Part shown: piece after piece, positions 50,880-58,703 of the stretch
Numbering within the stretch: the first letter of the stretch is position 1
Layout: every line of letters starts with the position of its first letter
NCBI RefSeq assembly: GCF_019145495.1
Contig: NZ_JAHSTU010000001.1
Coordinates: 1,423,457 to 1,487,456, forward strand
Direction: 5' to 3'
DNA from: Pseudomonas azerbaijanoccidentalis
GTDB taxonomy: Bacteria > Pseudomonadota > Gammaproteobacteria > Pseudomonadales > Pseudomonadaceae
DNA: 64,000 nucleotides
Program-made: the position numbers and the translations under genes
Notes under the pieces: generated by a model
The model's input: only the letters and a program-made list of their open reading frames with translations
What the model was told of the DNA's origin: nothing
Database searches by the model: none

Positions 50880-51481
50880 TGCGGCTTGACGATAATTCGA
50901 GTGATCTTGCCAATGGTCTCGTCTTCAGGCGCACTTTCAAGGTCATACGCTTGGCGCTCCAACGTAACCAGCGTCTTCAGCGTATCGCTAAGTTCCTTCA
51001 TGGTTTTGGAGCGCCCAGGCAGGCTAATGACTTTGCTGTACAGATCGTTGCGCCTGTCGATGCCCTTATCATCAGGCTCATGCAGCAACTCGCCCAGCTG
51101 TTCGAACAGGTCGCGGTTGTCGGTCAGGCAGTCAAGCTCGTCAAGCAGCTTGTTGGCCAACCGACGCGAGCGGCGAATATCAGTGCGATGCGCCAAGCGG
51201 ACGTTGGCGATCGCCTGCGCGTTGGCATCGATGACTGCGAGATCTGTAACAGCACGCTCAGCTGTTTCACTTTCTGTTACAGCCTGCCTTGTTACAATGT
51301 CTTCAGCCTTCGCCTTGATCTTGGCCGATAAGTCTTGGACCCATCCAAACTTCTTGGCACGCCGCGCAATGGCCACATGGTTTGCACCAGGGCATGCGAT
51401 GGCGATCTCTCTCAGCGAGAGCAGGCCAGCCCGGTAGAGCTGCTCAATGCGCTCCCAGTCTGGCGTTGTCTTCTCAGTCAT
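50876..51481 (-). CDS. terminase small subunit
   Basis: 201 residues. An N-terminal helix-turn-helix (about 10-45, YRAGLLSLREIAIACPGANHVAIARRAKKFGW) for packaging-site recognition is followed by a helical oligomerisation region. It directly precedes and overlaps the large-subunit gene. The packaging site itself cannot be assigned from sequence. Confidence 0.82.
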   Translation of the reverse strand: MTEKTTPDWERIEQLYRAGLLSLREIAIACPGANHVAIARRAKKFGWVQDLSAKIKAKAEDIVTRQAVTESETAERAVTDLAVIDANAQAIANVRLAHRTDIRRSRRLANKLLDELDCLTDNRDLFEQLGELLHEPDDKGIDRRNDLYSKVISLPGRSKTMKELSDTLKTLVTLERQAYDLESAPEDETIGKITRIIVKPQ

Positions 51482-51717
51482 TCTGGTCTGCCGAGCAATT
51501 TATCCATTGCCGGGTCACCCATGCCAAAGAACGCTGAAGATACGTTCAGTTTCTTGGGCTCTTCAATGACCTCAAACTCGCCCTCAATGAATGGCGGCTT
51601 ACAATGATCGGGCGGTTCTTTTCCGCATTGGCGGTACTGCGCGGCGAGCGCAGCATCAGCGGCAGCCTTCATCTGCTCCTGCTGATTCCTGTATCCATCT
51701 GGATCACACATCCCCAT
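51478..51717 (-). CDS. small protein before terminase, unknown
   Basis: 79 residues from the ATG at 51717, coupled to the terminase small-subunit gene by ATGA overlap and starting 1 nt after the previous gene. It is rich in Gln, Ala and Pro and ends MDKLLGRPE. A longer frame to 51816 would overlap the neighbouring gene. No family recognised. Confidence 0.6.
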   Translation of the reverse strand: MGMCDPDGYRNQQEQMKAAADAALAAQYRQCGKEPPDHCKPPFIEGEFEVIEEPKKLNVSSAFFGMGDPAMDKLLGRPE

Positions 51718-51718
51718 G

Positions 51719-51907
51719 TTATTCAGCCTCGCTTCTTTGATCTTCGTGCGGCTCGATCTCGCGGTACCGGGTCGCCCTTCTTCCATGGGCATGCAGCTTG
51801 TCGTCGTCGACTTCAAGCCCTGTCAGGTAGGCAAAGGTGTAAACCCCTACCACGTACAGGCGGAACCACCATGGGTGATAGGCAGTGAGGTAAACCTTGC
51901 GGGACAT
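51719..51907 (-). CDS. small membrane protein, unknown
   Basis: 62 residues from ATG 51907 with AGGTG upstream. A hydrophobic aromatic helix (WWFRLYVVGVYTFAYLTG, about 13-30) is followed by a charged tail (HGRRATRYREIEPHEDQR). It lies between two hydrophobic holin candidates and terminase, so a lysis-accessory role (pinholin or antiholin) is possible. Confidence 0.6.
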   Translation of the reverse strand: MSRKVYLTAYHPWWFRLYVVGVYTFAYLTGLEVDDDKLHAHGRRATRYREIEPHEDQRSEAE

Positions 51908-51911
51908 GGAT

Positions 51912-52166
51912 TCACCTGCAGATGTGACCGCGCTTGGCGATTGCGTAAAGAATCACCGCGGCGTGCATCACCATCGTAAATGGGCTGACCGGGTGACCTT
52001 TGATGTTCATGATGAAGCTGCCGAACGCGGCAATGGCCACCAGATAGAACGAGATGCTAAGCAGTGGCTCGTCCATGGGGCGCACGCGGCGCAGATACTC
52101 GGCAGCGGCAATCACTACCAGCACACAAAGGAATGCGTCGACGACCTGCAGGATGGTTTGCATCAT
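51912..52166 (-). CDS. membrane protein, holin candidate
   Basis: 84 residues with three likely membrane segments (about 5-23, 35-53, 62-77) and a short basic end (AKRGHICR). Size and topology suit a class I holin. It overlaps the next membrane-protein gene by 4 nt, and the pair may be a holin/antiholin set. The lysozyme is far away, at 34.2 kb. Confidence 0.6.
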   Translation of the reverse strand: MMQTILQVVDAFLCVLVVIAAAEYLRRVRPMDEPLLSISFYLVAIAAFGSFIMNIKGHPVSPFTMVMHAAVILYAIAKRGHICR

Positions 52167-52480
52167 TGACCTCCTGTGACGCCAAACACTCCCGGCATTA
52201 CTTTCTTCAACAGGGGAATGATGTTCATGGCCAGGAGGCCAATCAGGAATGCGACGCCGTACTGAGTTTCACCGCCTGGTTCCAGCTTGAAGAAGCTGAT
52301 GGCGAGCGGTGTACAAAAGATCGCTGAGCTGAAGCCAGTGAAGAAGGCCCAGAACGCCTGCTTGCGGGTCAAGCCCTGCAGGAAGGTCAGCGAGAGGATC
52401 GCACCAGCAAAGCCCGCGATGATAATGCCGTACTTGGCCAGTAGCATCCCGGCAGCAGTAGTGCTCGCAGGTTCGGCCAT
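52163..52480 (-). CDS. phage holin candidate
   Basis: 105 residues with three predicted membrane helices (about 12-33, 40-58, 75-92) and a basic region between (GLTRKQAFWAFF), ending LKKVMPGVFGVTGGQ. The pattern is that of small phage holins, which form the inner-membrane lesion that releases lysozyme. GGAG is well placed. It precedes the second membrane protein in the same transcript. Confidence 0.68.
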   Translation of the reverse strand: MAEPASTTAAGMLLAKYGIIIAGFAGAILSLTFLQGLTRKQAFWAFFTGFSSAIFCTPLAISFFKLEPGGETQYGVAFLIGLLAMNIIPLLKKVMPGVFGVTGGQ

Positions 52481-52504
52481 GGTGTGACTCCAAGGAATAA
52501 AAAA

Positions 52505-52522
52505 GGCGCCGTGTGAGGCGCC
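52505..52522 (-). terminator. intrinsic terminator upstream of the holin candidate
   Basis: GGCGCC-GTGTGA-GGCGCC with a run of A residues before it on the plus strand, giving a minus-strand T-run. It ends the transcript of the small gene at 52557-52721; late expression through it would need antitermination. Confidence 0.7.
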
Positions 52523-52556
52523 AAGACCGCCGGGGAGCGGTATCAGGGGAAATCTG

Positions 52557-52721
52557 CTAGTGGAGTGTTTCGGTGTTCTTGATGCTTTGTGCCAGGAGGT
52601 CAGCAGCAGCCTTGGCGAATGTCTCAGCGAGCTTAGGCATCCCGCTTTCCTTGCACTGCGATGCCGTGGCTGCGAGACACTGAGCGATCTCGATCAGCCT
52701 GGCGTCGACAGTGAGGGTCAT
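52557..52721 (-). CDS. small helical protein, unknown
   Basis: 54 residues from ATG 52721 with GGAG 9 nt upstream, ending SIKNTETLH. It is Ala-rich and helical (LIEIAQCLAATASQCK, LAETFAKAAADLLAQS). Its own ribosome site and the terminators on both sides support a genuine gene. Function unknown. Confidence 0.6.
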   Translation of the reverse strand: MTLTVDARLIEIAQCLAATASQCKESGMPKLAETFAKAAADLLAQSIKNTETLH

Positions 52722-52761
52722 TCGTGCTAGCTCCTGTCCTTTGTCCTAGGACGGCGGACAT

Positions 52762-52789
52762 AAAAAAGCCCCGCACTGTGGCGAGGCTT
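52762..52789 (-). terminator. intrinsic terminator
   Basis: AAGCCCCGC-ACTGTG-GCGAGGCTT with one C-A mismatch and a minus-strand T-run. It ends the gene at 52807-53076. Confidence 0.65.
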
Positions 52790-52806
52790 GATAAGCAGTA
52801 CGTGGT

Positions 52807-53076
52807 CTACTTGTTCAGTGCTGCGTTGACCGTGCCAATACACAGAGCTACCGGCGCATCGGTCGAAGGATAGGCAAACAAATTGCCTGTCCCGCCAATT
52901 GTTGGACGATACATGTCCTCTTGTGCAATTCGATCAGCAAGGCTCTTGTCTGCACAGTAAGCGACAAGCTTTCCTTGGTAATCGACTTGCCACAGATTTT
53001 TATGTCCGGCCAACAGACCAACGTCGTCTTTGATGGCTGTCGCTGCAACCAGGGTTAGCGCGTAAGTGGTGCTCAT
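52807..53076 (-). CDS. small protein near the late promoter region, unknown
   Basis: 89 residues from the ATG at 53076 with AGGAAGT close upstream. Mixed composition (TYALTLVAATAIKDDVGLL, then ADRIAQEDMYRPTIGG). An extended frame to 53190 lies across a terminator and was rejected. Terminators on both sides make it a separate unit. No family recognised. Confidence 0.6.
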   Translation of the reverse strand: MSTTYALTLVAATAIKDDVGLLAGHKNLWQVDYQGKLVAYCADKSLADRIAQEDMYRPTIGGTGNLFAYPSTDAPVALCIGTVNAALNK

Positions 53077-53123
53077 CTCTACTTCCTTTTGAGTGAAAGC
53101 GAGAATCATACAGCCAGTAACGC

Positions 53124-53150
53124 AAAAGCCCGACGCAATGGCCGGGCTTT
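53124..53150. terminator. intrinsic terminator downstream of the Q-like gene
   Basis: AAAGCCCG, loop, CGGGCTTT with A/T runs at both ends, so it can act both ways. It lies just after the Q-like gene on the minus strand, where a late antiterminator would act. Confidence 0.7.
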
Positions 53151-53224
53151 CACTGTGGTGTCGCGCAGAAACAGCTGAACACCGTGCCATGAAAACAGGT
53201 CGTTATCCGCGTGGAAAGATTTTT

Positions 53225-53614
53225 TTACGCAGCCTCTCGAATCGTCTCCAGAGCAGAATCAATCCAAGCGATTCCGGCCTTTATAACCTCCCGAGCCTTC
53301 GCCTCACCCATGTCATTTTCCCGGGCGATCCTCAGTGCCGGCCATTTAGCGCCGAAGTAAAGCCAGATGAAATTTCCCATCTGCTGATCCCGCTTCGTTA
53401 GTCGAGCGACAGCTCCATCCAACACCAGCGCCAGGTCATCGGTCACTGAGTACTCCTTCACTTCTCCATGGCACTGCGTGTTGTCGCGAATCAGCGCGTA
53501 GAGAGGCGACACATACCTCGGTACGCCCATCCCATCCATCCGCCAAAAGCCCCACTGTTCCAACAACCACTCGGTATCCCCCAAGGCTTTACCGATGTAC
53601 GTTCGCTTTTTCAT
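53225..53614 (-). CDS. Q-like late antitermination protein
   Basis: 129 residues of a type recurrent in Pseudomonas phages at the end of the early operon (ALGDTEWLLEQWGFWRMDGM, then KRDQQMGNFIWLYFGAKWP). The C-terminal half has helix-turn-helix character (IARENDMGEAKAREVIKAG). Position between replication genes and late genes, with terminators just beyond, supports an antiterminator that switches on lysis and structural genes. The assignment is by family resemblance and place. Confidence 0.7.
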   Translation of the reverse strand: MKKRTYIGKALGDTEWLLEQWGFWRMDGMGVPRYVSPLYALIRDNTQCHGEVKEYSVTDDLALVLDGAVARLTKRDQQMGNFIWLYFGAKWPALRIARENDMGEAKAREVIKAGIAWIDSALETIREAA

Positions 53615-53901
53615 GCGGCTTTCCTCGGGTCTGGATCACTCAGGCCGAATAGGTCACGCAGCAAGCGATCGACAGGCTTGCTCTTCGCATTACCCTCAAT
53701 CAACCAACGCTGGCCGAAGTCGTGGAACCCGATCTCTGCTCGGCTCCCGTGCCAGCTGGCAACCATGTCCAGGAGGCACGCCAAAGCTGCAGCGCCGCCG
53801 ATCTTCATATTGGCAAATTCTTCACCGGCGACTTTCAAAAACATCCGCTCCAGTTCACTCATGCTTTTACGCGGGATCGGTGTAGCGCTTTGATCGTTCA
53901 T
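53611..53901 (-). CDS. early-operon protein, unknown
   Basis: 96 residues with 4-nt overlaps on both sides (helicase upstream, Q-like downstream). Features: SELERMFLKVAGEEFANMKI, LLDMVASWHGSRAEIGFHDFG, RLLRDLFGLSDPDP. No domain recognised. Co-translation with the helicase suggests a replication or recombination accessory role. Confidence 0.6.
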   Translation of the reverse strand: MNDQSATPIPRKSMSELERMFLKVAGEEFANMKIGGAAALACLLDMVASWHGSRAEIGFHDFGQRWLIEGNAKSKPVDRLLRDLFGLSDPDPRKAA

Positions 53902-55268
53902 TGTGCTTTCCCCCTGTACTTGCTGACGAAGGGGCGATTCATCTCGACCTCTTCGTTTGATAGTTCGCGGCCGGCGAAGTTGACGAAGCGGGCGAACTGG
54001 CCTTGCTGCTGGACAAGGCAGGAGCCTACCGGTGCGTGCCTACACTTGGGCATGATCAGTTCGGTGACGCCGTTCTGCCCTTCTTCTGAGTCGTTGTCGC
54101 GGTGAACCAGGATGATGCAATGGGCGTCTGCCTCGATCTGTCCAGAGTCGCGCAGGTCGGAGGCGATCGGCTTCTTGCCCGGGCGCTTGGTCGAGTCCCG
54201 GTTGAGTTGGGCCAGCAGGATCACCGGCACGTTGAGCTCCTTGGCGATGTTGACGATCCCGGTTGAGATCTTGCCAAGCTCCGCGGTGCGATTGAACGCC
54301 TTACTGTCTGAACCGATCAGCCCGATGTAGTCGATCACCACTACGTCGAGCCCATGGGCGCGTTGAACCTGACGGCAGATGCTTCGGATCCGCGCGACCG
54401 TGAGACCCGACTTGTCGGTGACGTAAAGCGGGGCGTCCATCAGCTTGCTCACCGCCGAAGTGAGCCGTGGCCAGTCATCGTCCTGAAGCTGTCCGTCGTC
54501 GAGCCTACGTAGATCCACCCCACCAATGGACGCCAGTGCGCGATTACCCAGTTCCTCCTCTGGCATCTCCAGGGAGAACACCATTCCAACACCGGCGCCC
54601 GAGCAGGCTATGTGCTGGGCGATCTGCAAGCCGAGCGTTGTCTTGCCGCTGCCGGGTAGGCCGGCCATGACGGTCACGGTCTTTTTGCGCAGTCCGCGGA
54701 TCATCTTGTCCAGTTCCACCAACCCCGTGGACAGTCCGGACTGCACTACCCCGCTGAACTTGGCGTCGATGATGTCGATGTTGCGGGCCACCACCTCGTC
54801 CATGCGCTTGTAGTCAGGCTCGTCTGTGTCAAGGTCGCGCAAGTCCGCCATGGCCTGCTGGGCGCTGGCGATGATCTCCGCCACGGGCCTATTCTCGTTT
54901 GCCGAGTCGCGCACGACGTCCGCAGCATCCACTAGACGGCGCAACACCGCCCGCTCTCGGACGGTGCTAGCGTAGGCCTTCCAGTTGGCGGAACTGGGCG
55001 TGTTCTTCGCCAGCTCCCCCGCATAAGCCAGGGTGATATTCCCGCTTGGCAAATATGGACGGAAGTCGTGAAGCGTCACCGGGTCAATTGGGGCGCCCGT
55101 GCCATGCAGGTCGATCATTACCTGAAACAGCGCGGCGTTCTCTGGGTCGTGAAAGTCAGCCGGCTCAACACTCGTGGTGATCGAGTCGAACAGATCACCG
55201 TCCAACAGAAGGGAACCCAGCAAGGCATGTTCGGCTTCGTCGCTGAATAACTCGCGATAGTTGCTCAT
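53898..55268 (-). CDS. DnaB-like replicative helicase
   Basis: 456 residues with the DnaB layout: an N-terminal helical domain (about 10-105, EAEHALLGSLLLDGDLF), a linker, and a RecA-like ATPase with Walker A GLPGSGKTT (203-211), Walker B VVVIDYIGLI and the arginine-finger region. It unwinds DNA ahead of the phage replication fork, and a phage-encoded loader gene sits directly upstream. Length is near that of bacterial DnaB. Confidence 0.9.
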   Translation of the reverse strand: MSNYRELFSDEAEHALLGSLLLDGDLFDSITTSVEPADFHDPENAALFQVMIDLHGTGAPIDPVTLHDFRPYLPSGNITLAYAGELAKNTPSSANWKAYASTVRERAVLRRLVDAADVVRDSANENRPVAEIIASAQQAMADLRDLDTDEPDYKRMDEVVARNIDIIDAKFSGVVQSGLSTGLVELDKMIRGLRKKTVTVMAGLPGSGKTTLGLQIAQHIACSGAGVGMVFSLEMPEEELGNRALASIGGVDLRRLDDGQLQDDDWPRLTSAVSKLMDAPLYVTDKSGLTVARIRSICRQVQRAHGLDVVVIDYIGLIGSDSKAFNRTAELGKISTGIVNIAKELNVPVILLAQLNRDSTKRPGKKPIASDLRDSGQIEADAHCIILVHRDNDSEEGQNGVTELIMPKCRHAPVGSCLVQQQGQFARFVNFAGRELSNEEVEMNRPFVSKYRGKAQ

Positions 55269-56068
55269 ACTGCACCTCGTGCAGATGCCCAGTTGAAACC
55301 GATAGCTTGCCCACCAGCTTGCCGCAAGCGATCCAGTGCGCGATCCCCGATGTAGCGAGCGAGATCCTCAGTGACCAGATTGGAGACAACTACCGTCGGC
55401 AGTACGAACTGGTAGCGTCGATCGATCACTTCATGAAGAACTCCCAGCTCATACGCGCTACCACTTTGAGCGCCGACCTCATCAATCACCAACAGATCAA
55501 AGCTGGAAAGTTCTTCGAGGACATCTCTTTCCGAATACTCGGCGCTGCGATCCATAGTGCTTTTGAAGACCCGGATGATCTCAGCTGCCGTGGCAATTAC
55601 CGCTTGAGCCCCATGCTCACGGATGATCGACTGGACCATCGCGCAAGCGAGATGGGTCTTGCCGTTACCGACATTGCCGGAAAGAACAAGTGAACGGCCG
55701 GCAGCGTAGTTGTCGGTGAATTGGGCAACATAGTGCTTGCAGGCAACTAGGGCTTTACCCATAGCTGCCCCCCCGTCGACGGTCCTGTAAGTGTCGAATG
55801 TGCACCCGCTGAAACGTGGGGAGATACCAGAGCCTACGAGTAGCTGGTTCAGGTCTTCAGCCTTCTTCCTACCCTTCGCCAAGGCGTACGCCTCAGTTGA
55901 TTTCGCAGCCGTGTGCAGAGCCTCCCAGTGGCAATGCTTGCAACCACGTGGCAACACTGAGCCGTCGAACTGCTCCGTCTCGGAACTGTTCACCGATCCA
56001 TGCAACGGACATTCGAGATCAAAAAAGCGGACACGAGGCTGTCTGCAAAAATTAGAAATTCGCGCCAC
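55265..56068 (-). CDS. DnaC-like helicase loader ATPase
   Basis: 267 residues. An N-terminal Cys/His cluster (Cys20, Cys43, Cys46 in GCKHC) may bind zinc. The AAA+ domain has Walker A GNVGNGKTH (131-139), Walker B FDLLVIDEV (about 190-198) and a sensor region TVVVSNL. It should load the phage DnaB at the origin marked by the O-like protein. It overlaps the O-like gene by 17 nt and the helicase gene by 4 nt. Confidence 0.87.
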   Translation of the reverse strand: MARISNFCRQPRVRFFDLECPLHGSVNSSETEQFDGSVLPRGCKHCHWEALHTAAKSTEAYALAKGRKKAEDLNQLLVGSGISPRFSGCTFDTYRTVDGGAAMGKALVACKHYVAQFTDNYAAGRSLVLSGNVGNGKTHLACAMVQSIIREHGAQAVIATAAEIIRVFKSTMDRSAEYSERDVLEELSSFDLLVIDEVGAQSGSAYELGVLHEVIDRRYQFVLPTVVVSNLVTEDLARYIGDRALDRLRQAGGQAIGFNWASARGAV

Positions 56069-56858
56069 TCTGCACCTCCGGATACATCTCTTGCGTATGG
56101 TTCGGCAGGCCGTGATAGGCCGATGCTTTCCCGGTCTTTGCGCTAGCGCCAGTCAGTACCGAATCTGGGTAGATGTCGCTCCACGAATTGGTGGTGGAGT
56201 TATCCAGGACCGCATCAGGATCGGGGTGGTTAGCCAGCTTCTTGGCGATCAACTGACAGGCGCGCTCGGTCAGATCCTTGCGCTTGGATTTACGCATTTC
56301 GCAGAACCCAACCCAGGACTCGGTCGATGCGTTCTCCGGCTTGGCTGTGAGAGGATCAAACTTGCTCAATTTTTCCTTCGACTGCGCACCAGCAGGCTTC
56401 CCTGCGCCTTCTTTTGGTTTATTAACGGGTAGTTGACGGATAGATGAAGGATTGGGTGCACGTGGTGCACCCCGTTCTGTCGTCATTTGCACGTCGTTCT
56501 GTTGTGAGTTGCACCCCGTTACGTCTTCATTTGCACCCCGTTCATCACGGGGTGCATCAGGTGCACCCCGCTCAACGGCCATGTCGTAGACCACTGGACG
56601 ACGATCGTGCCTGTCGATATAGGCCGCTGCGATCGCTTGATTCCCGCGGCGAATCGCTCCTAGTGCTTCAAGCGCCTCGAGCTTGTACTTGACCGTTCTC
56701 ACGGCCAAGCCAGTGTCATCGCTCAAGCTGTTCGTAGAGGGAAATGCCCCTTTACCGTTCTTGTCGGCATAGTTGGCTAGGCAAAGGAGAACGTGGCGTG
56801 CAGTGGACTCATCTACCAGACGCTGCTCAAGAGCCCAGACCATTGACTGAATGCTCAT
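56052..56858 (-). CDS. O-like replication initiation protein
   Basis: 268 residues. The N-terminal winged-helix domain (about 1-75, ARHVLLCLANYADKNGKGAFPS, then LAVRTVKYKLEALEALGAI) resembles phage replication initiators. The middle (about 90-150) is low-complexity because the DNA there carries tandem origin repeats. The C-terminal part (ASTESWVGFCEMRKSKRKDLTERA) is helical and probably contacts the helicase loader. The gene order O-like, DnaC, DnaB is a complete phage replisome-recruitment set. Confidence 0.82.
   Translation of the reverse strand: MSIQSMVWALEQRLVDESTARHVLLCLANYADKNGKGAFPSTNSLSDDTGLAVRTVKYKLEALEALGAIRRGNQAIAAAYIDRHDRRPVVYDMAVERGAPDAPRDERGANEDVTGCNSQQNDVQMTTERGAPRAPNPSSIRQLPVNKPKEGAGKPAGAQSKEKLSKFDPLTAKPENASTESWVGFCEMRKSKRKDLTERACQLIAKKLANHPDPDAVLDNSTTNSWSDIYPDSVLTGASAKTGKASAYHGLPNHTQEMYPEVQSGANF
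56466..56570. other. probable prophage replication origin: iterons inside the O-like gene
   Basis: TGCACCCCGTT begins at 56466, 56510 and 56532, and a variant TGCACGTCGTT at 56488: exactly 22 bp apart each time. An inverted copy (CGGGGTGCA, 56548-56556) and a further direct copy (56562-56570) follow. Two helical turns per repeat, inside an initiator gene, is the arrangement of lambda-type origins. Confidence 0.75.
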
Positions 56859-56861
56859 ACG

Positions 56862-57083
56862 TCAGAGCTCCATCTCGTCAGTGACGCGCTTGATGAAAGC
56901 GTCGTAAGACTCGGCCATGACGAACCCTTGATCCTCCAGAGCCTGCCTATATGCCTTAGCGCTGCCGTAAAGCACCCAGCGCTCGCGCTCAGGGAGCTTC
57001 CGGAAGCTGGCATAAGAAGGCCAAGGGCCTGCGATTTTGCATGCACTGGAGGTCTGCTGAGGCGTTACCGGTAGAGTTCTCAT
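56862..57083 (-). CDS. early-operon small protein, unknown
   Basis: 73 residues, 3 nt before the O-like gene and overlapping the upstream gene by 4 nt (ATGA). It has a basic, helical C-terminal half (RKLPERERWVLYGSAKAYRQALE). No family recognised. Composition hints at nucleic-acid binding, but nothing specific. Confidence 0.6.
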   Translation of the reverse strand: MRTLPVTPQQTSSACKIAGPWPSYASFRKLPERERWVLYGSAKAYRQALEDQGFVMAESYDAFIKRVTDEMEL

Positions 57084-57343
57084 TTAGCAGCCTCCTCACT
57101 ATCTACTCTCTCGATAAATGCAGTCAGACTCTCACCGCGAGACATCAAATCGGTGCCGACAAGGCGGAGTCCGGCAGCGATCCCGCCAAGCGTGTAGCCA
57201 TTGAGAACTTTCTCGACCTCGTCCGGCGCTTCACCAGCAAGGTCTTGAAACAGGCGGCCAATGGCATCGACGAAATAACCTGCCGAATGCATGGAGTTCG
57301 CGTCATTAGCGACACGGACTTGTGCAGTGAGTGATGGACGCAT
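57080..57343 (-). CDS. early-operon small protein, unknown
   Basis: 87 residues, predicted helical (YFVDAIGRLFQDLAGEAPDEVEKVLNGYTLGG, ending FIERVDSEEAAK). It overlaps both neighbours by 1-4 nt. Function unknown. Confidence 0.6.
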   Translation of the reverse strand: MRPSLTAQVRVANDANSMHSAGYFVDAIGRLFQDLAGEAPDEVEKVLNGYTLGGIAAGLRLVGTDLMSRGESLTAFIERVDSEEAAK

Positions 57344-57723
57344 TAGCTGTCCTCCCGATCGACAGGAACAAATTCAGATGCACCGTCTCGCATTGCGTGC
57401 AAGCCCACCACTGCAGCTGCAGCAACTCGCTCAGCAAAACCAATTTCAAGGTTCGTGTAACGACCGCCCATACCCATGATTGCGAACTGAATCGCATGGA
57501 ACGCTTCGGTTTCGTCAAACGCCGCCAATGCGCTGACTTCTTGATCGAAGAAATACATGCCCTTTTCCCAGTCAGCAGCGACGCCAGGGTTGTTCCGGGG
57601 CCAATTGACCATGCGCCCCTGAACGTCACGAGCTGTAAAACTCAGGTCGTCCCGCGTACGAATCAGCGGGTAGTTGATCACCATCAGTCGTTGAGCTTGT
57701 TCACTACGGTTTACGTGTGCCAT
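57343..57723 (-). CDS. early-operon protein, unknown
   Basis: 126 residues from the ATG at 57723 with AGAGG upstream. It contains WEKGMYFFDQEVSALAAFDE and AERVAAAAVVGLHAMRDG, suggesting a compact alpha/beta protein. An in-frame extension to 57849 crosses a hairpin and lacks a start context. First gene of the tight early block leading to the O-like gene. Confidence 0.6.
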   Translation of the reverse strand: MAHVNRSEQAQRLMVINYPLIRTRDDLSFTARDVQGRMVNWPRNNPGVAADWEKGMYFFDQEVSALAAFDETEAFHAIQFAIMGMGGRYTNLEIGFAERVAAAAVVGLHAMRDGASEFVPVDREDS

Positions 57724-57774
57724 GATAAATACCTCTACGAGATGTGTTGTCCTGGTTGCACAGGACGATTTAAT

Positions 57775-57796
57775 AAGCCCGGTTCCCGCCGGGTTT
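57775..57796. terminator. weak hairpin terminator after the CII-like gene
   Basis: AAGCCCGG-TTCCCG-CCGGGTTT, 8 bp with a G-T wobble; flanks are only moderately T-rich. It lies between the CII-like gene and the early block, where lambda-like phages have an attenuator. Confidence 0.45.
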
Positions 57797-57869
57797 GTTG
57801 CTTTCTGGGCCGGGCGATTTTCATCATCCACCCGATTGAAAATATGCAAGTCCTGCGCTGTCAGCGTCT

Positions 57870-58292
57870 TTACGCCGCCTTCACCGACTCCTCCAAAATC
57901 AGCAAACTCTGCCTCACATGGCCGATTTCCTTCTGGATGCCCGCCTTCTCGATCTGCGAGACATGTCCGTCGGCTATGGCGTCGTGAACGGCGCGAGACA
58001 CATCGCCGGACTCGGCAGCCAAGTGGACGAGCGCTTGAATCAGGCTGACCCCCTCGGGCTTAACCTGCGGAACCAACTCGTACCCCAAGGCACTTGCCAA
58101 CAGCTGCAGTGGCTCAGGATTTTTGCTGTGCACCAGAATCTGTAGGAACTGCTCCAGGTTCAGTCGATGTGAGTCGTCATTCGGATTGCTGCGATTGAGC
58201 AGCGCGGTGTGGCTCATGCCCATCAGGTGAGCCAATTGCTTTGGCCCCGCATCAAGCACTGCTTCATGAATTGCGCGATGTACTTGTTCCAT
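57870..58292 (-). CDS. CII-like regulatory protein
   Basis: 140 residues from the ATG at 58292 (AAGAGG upstream). The N-terminal domain (VHRAIHEAVLDAGPKQLAHLMGMSHTALLNRSNP) matches the phage CII/CP76-type regulators common in Pseudomonas prophages, followed by a long helical C-terminus (about 65-140). It lies directly after the Cro-like gene, as cII follows cro. It probably activates lysogeny genes. A frame extending to 58436 overlaps the Cro-like gene. Confidence 0.78.
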   Translation of the reverse strand: MEQVHRAIHEAVLDAGPKQLAHLMGMSHTALLNRSNPNDDSHRLNLEQFLQILVHSKNPEPLQLLASALGYELVPQVKPEGVSLIQALVHLAAESGDVSRAVHDAIADGHVSQIEKAGIQKEIGHVRQSLLILEESVKAA

Positions 58293-58359
58293 TCGGGAAA
58301 CCTCTTGGCGGTTGTCGTGGCAGCACATCCTGTCAGTGAGCGAAAATTTGCTCGTCGGA

Positions 58360-58605
58360 TCAGGCGGCAGATTGCTCGGAGCTGGTAGGTGAATTGCGCA
58401 GATAAGCCCAGTCGATATCAGGGCGCAGTTCTTCACACGTCACCGCCCTCCCCGACTCGCGATCAAGATTGATGGCGAGTCCAGGACCAGCCAGGCGATA
58501 CCCGTACGCAATCTGTTTGAGGTTGCCGACGCTGGTGCCACTTCGCTCGGCTAGAGCATCCAGCTGGGTCGGCTCCAAGGAGCGAATGAGGTCGAGTAGG
58601 GTCAT
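58360..58605 (-). CDS. Cro/YdaS-like regulator
   Basis: 81 residues with a helix-turn-helix (about 15-38, LDALAERSGTSVGNLKQIAYGYR) of the YdaS/Cro type. GGAG is 6 nt upstream. It diverges from the repressor gene at 58704 across a 98-nt operator region. It should favour the lytic path by blocking the repressor promoter. Confidence 0.78.
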   Translation of the reverse strand: MTLLDLIRSLEPTQLDALAERSGTSVGNLKQIAYGYRLAGPGLAINLDRESGRAVTCEELRPDIDWAYLRNSPTSSEQSAA

Positions 58606-58636
58606 GGTGATCTCCGAAAGAGCTCCAGATTACACT

Positions 58637-58684
58637 TTGCTAATTCATACCGCAATAGCTATATGTAATTTACCAATTGCTAAA
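58637..58684. promoter_or_regulatory. operator region between Cro-like and repressor genes
   Basis: TTGCTAA occurs at 58637-58643 and 58677-58683, exactly 40 bp apart, with GCAATAGC between (58652-58659). TTTACCAATTGCTAAA (58669-58684) is a 14/16 palindrome. These AT-rich half-sites in the divergent promoter are the likely repressor/Cro binding sites. Confidence 0.55.
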
Positions 58685-58703
58685 TCGAGACCACTATTCG
58701 CCT

